This document shows, piece after piece, positions 1-5,029 of a stretch of DNA of 5,029 bases (within the stretch, counting starts at the first letter, position 1; each line of letters starts with the position of its first letter). Below the pieces are notes generated by a model that ran no database searches, had not been told where the DNA came from, and saw only the letters and a list, made by a program, of their open reading frames with translations. The DNA lies in assembly GCA_030146365.1 (NCBI GenBank), contig JASLBU010000037.1, positions 1 through 5,029 on the forward strand. Reading direction: 5' to 3'. This DNA comes from Candidatus Limnocylindria bacterium (lineage in GTDB: Bacteria; Chloroflexota; Limnocylindria; QHBO01). The translations under genes and the position numbers were made by a program.

Positions 1-1
1 G

Positions 2-712
2 GTCAAGCTCGCCGAGTTGCGCGAGGCGATCGGCGTCATCCGCGCGCTGGCCAACGGCGGCCCCGCCGAGTACAAGGGAACGACGCTGCGGCTCGCCTGG
101 AATCCCGCGAGCCGCCTGCCGATCTGGGTCGCGGCCTACGGCCCCAAGGCGCTTGCCCTCGCGGGCGAGGAGGGCGACGGGTTCATCCTGCAACTCGCCG
201 ACCCGGACATCACGGCCTGGAGCATCGGCGCCGTCCGCAGCGCCGCGGAAGCCGCGGGCCGGGATCCCGAGGCCGTGCGCATCTGCGTCGCGGCGCCCGC
301 CTACGTGACCGACGGAAGCCAGGCACGATTGGACCACGGACGCGATCAGTGCCGCTGGTTCGGCGGGATGGTCGGCAACCACGTGGCCGACATCGTGGCC
401 CGTTACGGAGCCGACGGCTCCGCGGTGCCCAAGGCGCTGACCGACTACATCGCCGGGCGCCAGGGTTACGACTACAACGAGCACGGCCGGGCGGGCAACA
501 CCCACACGGACTTCGTGCCCGACGCGATCGTCGACCGCTTCTGCCTGATCGGCCCGCCGGCCGACCAGGTCGCGCGCCTACTGGAGCTGCGTGACCTCGG
601 CGTGGACCAGTTCGCCCTCTACCTCCAGCACGACGCCAAGGACGCCACCCTCGCGGCGTACGGCGAGCACGTGATCCCGGTCGTCAACGCCCGTGAGGCT
701 GCGAAGACGTAA
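2..712 (+). CDS. LLM-class flavin/F420-dependent oxidoreductase, 3' part (N-terminus off the left edge)
   Basis: The frame is open from base 2 to a TAA stop at 710-712, giving 236 visible residues. A TTG at 17 could be read as a start, but coding-like sequence (VKLAE) runs in frame before it and the protein would lack the first part of the barrel, so the gene almost certainly begins off the window. Family members are usually about 300-350 residues, so roughly 100 are missing. Seen: LPIWVAAYGPKALALAGEEGDGF, shown here only as a region at visible residues 39-61, is the typical luciferase-like TIM-barrel strand/helix with a Gly-rich end. Later come a WFGGMVGNHVADIVARYG block, a FCLIGPP segment and a GVDQFALYL strand near the C-terminus. 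These resemble the subfamily I recall as TIGR03842 (F420-dependent LLM enzymes), which is not verified here. The enzyme should be a cytosolic hydride-transfer enzyme; its substrate cannot be told, and FMN versus F420 use is inference. The end overlaps the convergent minus-strand gene by 29 bp. Confidence 0.88.
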   Translation, partial: VKLAELREAIGVIRALANGGPAEYKGTTLRLAWNPASRLPIWVAAYGPKALALAGEEGDGFILQLADPDITAWSIGAVRSAAEAAGRDPEAVRICVAAPAYVTDGSQARLDHGRDQCRWFGGMVGNHVADIVARYGADGSAVPKALTDYIAGRQGYDYNEHGRAGNTHTDFVPDAIVDRFCLIGPPADQVARLLELRDLGVDQFALYLQHDAKDATLAAYGEHVIPVVNAREAAKT

Positions 713-2870
713 GGACCCCGACGCCGGCATGCGATGCCGCGGACGGCGACGGGATGCCGAACGCTGAGCTCTCGAGCCACGGCGCGACATCCCCGCCGGG
801 CATCGGCCTGGCGAAGTGGTAGCCCTGCGCCTCGTCGCAGCCGTAGTCGTTGAGCATGGCCATCGTCGCCTCGTCCTCCACCCCTTCGGCGACCACCTTG
901 ACGCCGAGGTTGTGTGCGAGGTCGATGATCGACCGCACGATGACGGCGTCGTCCTCGACGGTGGACATGGTCATCACGAACGAGCGGTCGGCCTTGATCT
1001 CCACGACGGGCAATCGCTGGAGGTAGACGAGCGAGGAGTAGCCCGTGCCGAAGTCGTCGATCGAGAGCCGCTCGTCCATGCTCTCGAGCTGCGCGAGCAT
1101 GCCGGGCACCGCCGTGTCGATCAGCGCGGTCTCGGTCAGCTCGAAGATCAGCTTCTCCGCCGGAACGCCCCATCGCTCGACCAGCTCGTCGACGGTGTCG
1201 AACAGCTCCGTGCCGGCCGCCAGGCAGCGCGCTCCCAGGTTGACCGCCATGGTCAGGTCCAGCCCCTGGTCGCGCCACGCCCGGAGCTGGCGCAGCGCCT
1301 CGTTGATCACCCATTCCGTCATCGGGACGATCAACTCGCTGCGCTCGACCTCCGGCATGAAGTCCATCGGCATGAACAGGCGGCCCGAGGGGTGGTTCCA
1401 GCGGATCAGCGCCTCGACGCCGATCGTCTCCTTGGTGGCGAGGTCGATCTTGGGCTGGTAGTGGAGCACGAGCTCGTCGCGATCGATGCAGCGGCGGAGG
1501 TCGCCGAGCAGCGCGAGACGCCGTGCCGGCGTCTCCTCGTGCTCCGTCGCGAACACGGCGTATCCGGCACCGGAGCGCTTGGCGTCGTACATCGCGAGGT
1601 CGGCGCGCCGGAGCAGCTCGTCGATGTTCTCGCCGTGGAGGGGCGCGAGCGCCATGCCGATGCTCGCCTTGACCTCGATCGCGTGCCCGCTGATCAGGAA
1701 CGTCGGCTCGAGCGCCTGCTGGATCTTCCAGACCATCGTGGCGGCTCCGGCCAGGTCCATGCTCCCGCCGGGAAGGATCCCGAACTCGTCGCCGCCGAGC
1801 CGTGCCACCGTGTCGCCGTCGCGCAGGCAGCCGACGAGCCGCTCCGTGACCAGCTTGAGCAGGACATCGCCATGCTGGTGCCCGAGTGTGTCGTTGACCT
1901 GCTTGAACTCGTCGAGATCCATGACGAGGACCGCCAGCGAGTCGTTCGATCTCAGCGCCGCCCGGATCGCGAGGTCCACGCGGTCACCGAACAACACGCG
2001 GTTGGGCAGGCCTGTGAGATCGTCGTGCAGCGCCTGGTGCTGCAGGTCCTGCGTATACCTCTGGCGCTCGGAGATGTCGCGCACGCAGGCGATATGGATC
2101 GTTCCGCTGCCCAACTCGACCAAGCTCAAGTCCAGCTCCATCGGGAAGGTCGAGCCGTCCTTGCGGCGGCCGAGCGTCTCGCTGGAGCGCCCTCCCCTGT
2201 CCTGCGGGGTCAGGATCCGGCGCTTGGCGTCGGCATGACTGGCGAAGTCGCCGGGATGCTTGGGGCCGACCATCATCGAGAACGGCTGGCCGATCGCCTC
2301 GTCCTCGCTGTAGCCGAACAGCTCGGTCGCGGCGCGGTTGAACGTCTCGATCACGTCATCAGGGGTGAAGGTGACGATGCCGTCGACCACGTTCTCGAGC
2401 ACGGCCCTCGTGCGCGCCTCGCCGTCGCGGAACTGCTCGAGCGACCATTCCAGCGCGCGGGACTTGAGGAACAGCTCGACGAAGATCCTGACCTTCGCCC
2501 GCAGGACGTCGGAGACGATCGGGGCGAAGATGAAGTCGACGGCGCCGCTCGCGTAGGCGGCCGGGACCTTGGCCTCCTCCTTCGTGTGCGCGGTGATGAA
2601 GATGATCGGCGTGTGCTCGCACTCCTTGCGCATGCGGATCAGCCGCGCCGTCTCGTAGCCGTTCATCCTCGGCATCTGGACGTCCATCAGGATGACGGCG
2701 AAGGTCCGCTCCATCACCGCGCGCAGCGCCGCCTCCCCCGATTCCACTTCCACGATGGCGTGACCCAGCGGCTCGAGGATCGAGTTGATCGACAGGCGCT
2801 TACCGGCGTTGTCGTCGACGATGAGGATCGCCGCGTCGGCGGTCGTCGTCGCGTTGGGAAACAGCGTCAA
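684..2870 (-). CDS. Receiver-PAS-GGDEF-EAL protein (putative bifunctional cyclic-di-GMP cyclase/phosphodiesterase)
   Basis: This complete 728-residue protein is expected to make and/or degrade cyclic di-GMP in the cytosol under control of a receiver and a PAS sensor. Domains: receiver ~14-135 (acid pair D19/D20, phospho-acceptor D63 in LMDVQMP, T93); PAS ~150-265; GGDEF ~275-440 with intact GGDEF at 359-363 and an RxxD inhibitory site R350-D353; EAL ~452-700 with EAL at 486-488, N544, E577, DDFGTG at 605-610, K626, E662 and Q682. These are the residues expected of an active phosphodiesterase. No membrane segment is seen. The start is TTG at 2870: upstream in frame there is no ATG, GTG or TTG before a TGA at 2925-2927, and the receiver begins 13 residues in. 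GAGG lies 5 nt before the TTG. Oddities: the conserved receiver Lys is Ala116 (FAPI instead of KP), and a ~28-residue Ser/Ala/Gly-rich tail after EAL runs into the convergent oxidoreductase gene. The gene lies 7 nt after a hybrid kinase gene, its probable partner. Which c-di-GMP activity dominates cannot be told from sequence. Confidence 0.95.
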   Translation of the reverse strand: MTLFPNATTTADAAILIVDDNAGKRLSINSILEPLGHAIVEVESGEAALRAVMERTFAVILMDVQMPRMNGYETARLIRMRKECEHTPIIFITAHTKEEAKVPAAYASGAVDFIFAPIVSDVLRAKVRIFVELFLKSRALEWSLEQFRDGEARTRAVLENVVDGIVTFTPDDVIETFNRAATELFGYSEDEAIGQPFSMMVGPKHPGDFASHADAKRRILTPQDRGGRSSETLGRRKDGSTFPMELDLSLVELGSGTIHIACVRDISERQRYTQDLQHQALHDDLTGLPNRVLFGDRVDLAIRAALRSNDSLAVLVMDLDEFKQVNDTLGHQHGDVLLKLVTERLVGCLRDGDTVARLGGDEFGILPGGSMDLAGAATMVWKIQQALEPTFLISGHAIEVKASIGMALAPLHGENIDELLRRADLAMYDAKRSGAGYAVFATEHEETPARRLALLGDLRRCIDRDELVLHYQPKIDLATKETIGVEALIRWNHPSGRLFMPMDFMPEVERSELIVPMTEWVINEALRQLRAWRDQGLDLTMAVNLGARCLAAGTELFDTVDELVERWGVPAEKLIFELTETALIDTAVPGMLAQLESMDERLSIDDFGTGYSSLVYLQRLPVVEIKADRSFVMTMSTVEDDAVIVRSIIDLAHNLGVKVVAEGVEDEATMAMLNDYGCDEAQGYHFARPMPGGDVAPWLESSAFGIPSPSAASHAGVGVLTSSQPHGR
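725..739. terminator. Small GC-rich hairpin just after the oxidoreductase stop; weak terminator candidate
   Basis: A perfect 6-bp inverted repeat, CGGCAT and ATGCCG, flanks a 3-nt loop (GCG) and begins 13 nt after the TAA at 710-712. There is no T-run after it on the plus strand, so it does not fit the classical intrinsic terminator. It lies inside the coding sequence of the convergent gene, near the start of its C-terminal tail. A 6-bp repeat in GC-rich DNA can arise by chance, so this is only a candidate. Confidence 0.2.
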
Positions 2871-2875
2871 CGCAG

Positions 2876-2879
2876 CCTC
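2876..2879 (-). promoter_or_regulatory. Ribosome binding site (GAGG) for the TTG-started receiver-GGDEF-EAL gene
   Basis: On the minus strand GAGG sits 5 nt upstream of the TTG start at 2870 and shares its first two bases (GA) with the TGA stop of the kinase gene. It is the only purine-rich block close enough to serve this start, and TTG is the only start codon available in frame before the receiver. The arrangement suggests translational coupling: ribosomes finishing the kinase gene would be placed at this site. Coupling is inference. Confidence 0.6.
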
Positions 2880-5029
2880 ATTGCGTCGCGAGCGGGATCG
2901 GGTCCGCCTCGGGGAACCACTGGCTCAGCGCGTGCAGCAACTCCTCGGTGTCGACCGGCTTGGGGATGTAGTCGGACGCGCCGGCCGCGATGCAGCGCTC
3001 GCGCTCGCCGCCGACCACCTTGCCGGTGACCGCGATGATCGGCAGATCGGCCAGCTCGGGGCGCTTGCGCATCGCCTCCATCGTCTCGTAGCCATTCATG
3101 CCCGGCATCATGATGTCCATCAGCACGATGTCGATGTCCGAGCGGTGGTCGAAGATCGCCAGCGCGTCCGCGCCGCTCTCGGCGACGACCACGTTCAAGT
3201 TCCCGCGCTCGAGCAGCGCGGACAGCGCGAAGATGTTGCGGAAGTCGTCGTCGACGACGAGAATCGTCGCGCCCGCGGCCACGCCTCCGTAGAAGCCCTC
3301 CCGGTTCACGGCGTCGCGGCGTGTGTCCGGGCCGGTGGCCGGGACCGCCACGTCCCTGGCGGCCGGCGCGGACTCCCCCGCTTCGACCGGGAGCGGGGAG
3401 AGCAGCTCGGCCGGGGCCTCGGGAGCGACCTTGGTCGCGCCGTTGCGGTTCGCCGCGCGTAGCGCGCCGTTCGCATGCGGGAGCGGGTCGAAGGCGCTCA
3501 ACGCCGCGGCGGCGTCGGGGGTGAGCTGGTTGGCCGCGTCGCCGCCGCCGCGCTCGGACCTGAGCGGAAGGTAGACGGTGAACGTGCTGCCCTGTCCGTA
3601 CTCGCTCACCAGCGTGATCTCCCCGCCGAGCAGCTCGACGAGATTGCGGCTGATCGAGAGGCCGAGACCGGTTCCGCCGTACTTGCGCGCAGTCGACCCG
3701 TCGGCCTGGGCGAACGCCTCGAACATCGACCCCTGCTGCTCCGCCTTGATGCCGATGCCGGTGTCGCTGACGACCAGGGCGATGACCTGGTCGGCGGCGG
3801 CGAGGCCCGCATGCTGGGGGCTCCAGCCGCTCGTGCAGAGCTCGAGGCGCACGGAGACCTGGCCGCGCTCGGTGAACTTGAACGCGTTGCCGAGCAGGTT
3901 CTTGAGCACCTGCCGCAAGCGGTGGGGATCCGTGGTCATCGTGGGCGGCAGCTCGGGGTCGAGCGTCGCGACGAAGTCCAGCTCCTGGCCGTCGGAGACG
4001 GGCTGGAAGGTCTGCAGCATGGTGTCGTAGAGGTCGGCAAGCGGGAGCTCGCTGAACTCGAGGTGGACGGTGTTCGACTCGACCTTGGCCAGGTCGAGGA
4101 TGTCGTTGAGGAGCCTGAGCAGGTCGACGCCGGAGGACCGGATGACGTGCGCGAACTGGACCTGGCGCGGGGTGAGGTTGCCGTCGGGGTTGTCCTCGAG
4201 CTGCTCGGCCAGCACGAGCAGGCTGTTGAGCGGCGTGCGGAGCTCGTGCGACATGTTGGCGATGAACTCCGACTTGTACTTCGAGGAGACCGAGAGCTCC
4301 TTCGCCTTCTCCTCGACGAACCGCTTCGCCTCCTCCACTTCCTGGTACTTGCCCTCGACCTCGTCGTTCTTGTCAGCCAGCAGCGTTGCCTGCTCCGCGA
4401 GGTCCGCGTTGGACTGGTGCAGCTGCTCCTGGCGGGACTGGAGCTCCTTCGCCTGTGTCTGCGACTGCTCGAGCAGCTTGTCGCTCACCGCCTGTGCGGC
4501 AACCGTGTTGAGCACGAGGCCGATGCTCTCCGTCAGCTGATCGAGAAGGGACTGGTGAGTCGGGCTGAAGGCCGAGAACGAGGCCAGCTCGATCACGGCG
4601 CGCACGGATCCCTCGAACAGGATCGGGAGGACGATGATGTTCAGCGGCTTGGCTTCGCCGAGCCCGGAGGAGATCTGGATGTAGTCGGCCGGGGCCTCGG
4701 TGAGCAGGATCCGCTCCTTCTCGAGCGCGCACTGGCCGACGAGACCTTCTCCCAGCCGGAAGGAGCTCGAGAGGTGCTTGCGCTCCTTGTAGCCGTAGCC
4801 GGCCTGGAACTGCAGGACGGGCTCGCCACCGTCTTCCGGGTCCGTGAGCGCGTAGAAGACCCCGTGCTGTGCCGAGACGAGGGGAGTGAGGTCGGACAGG
4901 ATCATGTTCGAGACCGTCGCGAGATCGCGCTGGCCCTGGAGCATGCGGGTGAAGCGCTCGAGGTTGGTCTTCAACCAGTCCTGCTCGGTGTTCTGGCGCA
5001 TCGTCTCGCGCAGGTTGCGGATCATCTCG
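2878..5029 (-). CDS. Hybrid sensor histidine kinase (GAF-coiled coil-HisKA-HATPase-receiver), N-terminus off the right edge
   Basis: The protein autophosphorylates on His and passes phosphate to its own receiver and possibly to a partner. Counting from the ATG at 5025 there are 715 residues. Domains: linker helix 1-35; GAF ~35-175 (LGEGLVGQ, GSVRAVIELASF); long coiled coil ~180-250; HisKA with H260 in MSHELRTPLN; HATPase_c ~365-487 with N box N376/N380, G1 DTGIGI at 421-426, F box FEAFAQAD and G2 GGTGLGL at 450-456; Ala/Pro-rich linker ~490-583; receiver ~586-703 with D592/D593, D637, T667 and K689, all canonical. The frame stays open upstream of the ATG (a Glu codon at 5026-5028). The opening segment MIRNLRETMRQNTEQDWLKTN resembles the junction that follows HAMP repeats in large multi-HAMP hybrid kinases, so this ATG is probably internal and sensing or HAMP domains lie off the window. 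The stop TGA is at 2878-2880, 7 nt before the c-di-GMP gene. The signal sensed is unknown. Confidence 0.95.
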   Translation of the reverse strand, partial: EMIRNLRETMRQNTEQDWLKTNLERFTRMLQGQRDLATVSNMILSDLTPLVSAQHGVFYALTDPEDGGEPVLQFQAGYGYKERKHLSSSFRLGEGLVGQCALEKERILLTEAPADYIQISSGLGEAKPLNIIVLPILFEGSVRAVIELASFSAFSPTHQSLLDQLTESIGLVLNTVAAQAVSDKLLEQSQTQAKELQSRQEQLHQSNADLAEQATLLADKNDEVEGKYQEVEEAKRFVEEKAKELSVSSKYKSEFIANMSHELRTPLNSLLVLAEQLEDNPDGNLTPRQVQFAHVIRSSGVDLLRLLNDILDLAKVESNTVHLEFSELPLADLYDTMLQTFQPVSDGQELDFVATLDPELPPTMTTDPHRLRQVLKNLLGNAFKFTERGQVSVRLELCTSGWSPQHAGLAAADQVIALVVSDTGIGIKAEQQGSMFEAFAQADGSTARKYGGTGLGLSISRNLVELLGGEITLVSEYGQGSTFTVYLPLRSERGGGDAANQLTPDAAAALSAFDPLPHANGALRAANRNGATKVAPEAPAELLSPLPVEAGESAPAARDVAVPATGPDTRRDAVNREGFYGGVAAGATILVVDDDFRNIFALSALLERGNLNVVVAESGADALAIFDHRSDIDIVLMDIMMPGMNGYETMEAMRKRPELADLPIIAVTGKVVGGERERCIAAGASDYIPKPVDTEELLHALSQWFPEADPIPLATQ

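Noticed and set aside
17..19. TTG at 17 as the true start of the oxidoreductase
   Set aside because: The frame is open before it, no convincing ribosome binding site precedes it, and starting here would remove the N-terminal part of the barrel that family members need.
619..1314. A 231-codon minus-strand open frame overlapping the EAL region
   Set aside because: It is a frame-shifted reading of the EAL coding sequence, Arg/Gly/Ala-rich without motifs. The EAL frame itself is uninterrupted, so there is no sign of a frameshift or programmed recoding.
816..3029. A 737-codon open frame on the plus strand antisense to almost the whole c-di-GMP gene
   Set aside because: Its translation is dominated by Arg, Asp, His, Leu and Val in repetitive low-information order with no recognisable motif. 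Long antisense open frames are expected opposite real genes in GC-rich DNA, and the minus-strand frame carries clear receiver, GGDEF and EAL motifs.
3241..3260. Short runs of repeated GTC/GTCGTC-type triplets (also near 2810-2850)
   Set aside because: They encode the Asp-Asp pairs and flanking Val/Thr/Ala codons at the starts of the two receivers. They are codon bias over a conserved motif, not a microsatellite or regulatory repeat.
2785..3462. A 225-codon plus-strand open frame spanning the junction of the two signalling genes
   Set aside because: It is antisense to the end of the kinase receiver and the start of the next receiver, and its Arg/His/Asp-rich translation matches no fold. It is a shadow of the coding strand.

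Overview
The window is GC-rich (about two-thirds by eye) and almost fully coding. It holds three genes, two of them cut by the window edges. The strong G/C third-position bias, the LLM-class (probably F420-linked) oxidoreductase and the style of the signalling proteins suggest a high-GC actinobacterium. A Thermoleophilia-like lineage (Solirubrobacterales or Conexibacter) is a guess from family resemblance, not something shown by the sequence.

Layout. On the plus strand, 2-712 is the 3' part of an LLM-class flavin/F420-dependent oxidoreductase whose N-terminus lies off the left edge. On the minus strand, reading right to left, two signalling genes form an apparent operon. The first (5029 to 2878) is a hybrid sensor histidine kinase (GAF, coiled coil, HisKA, HATPase_c, receiver) whose N-terminus is off the right edge and probably carries HAMP repeats. 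The second (2870 to 684) encodes a complete receiver-PAS-GGDEF-EAL protein. The two genes are 7 nt apart, and the second starts at TTG behind a GAGG that overlaps the first gene's stop codon. The second gene converges on the oxidoreductase gene and overlaps it by 29 bp.

How they may work together. The kinase has an intact phospho-acceptor His, ATP-binding motifs and a C-terminal receiver. The downstream protein has intact GGDEF, I-site and EAL motifs, so both cyclic-di-GMP synthesis and hydrolysis are possible. Together they look like a sensor module feeding a c-di-GMP output module. The main oddity is the receiver of the output protein: it keeps the phospho-acceptor Asp but has Ala where the conserved beta-5 Lys should be. 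No HPt domain is seen in the window. The oxidoreductase is probably functionally unrelated.

No RNA genes, CRISPR arrays, mobile elements or long repeats were seen, and no non-coding stretch exceeds 7 nt. The promoters of both transcription units lie outside the window. I see well-known families in a slightly unusual arrangement, not a clearly new system.
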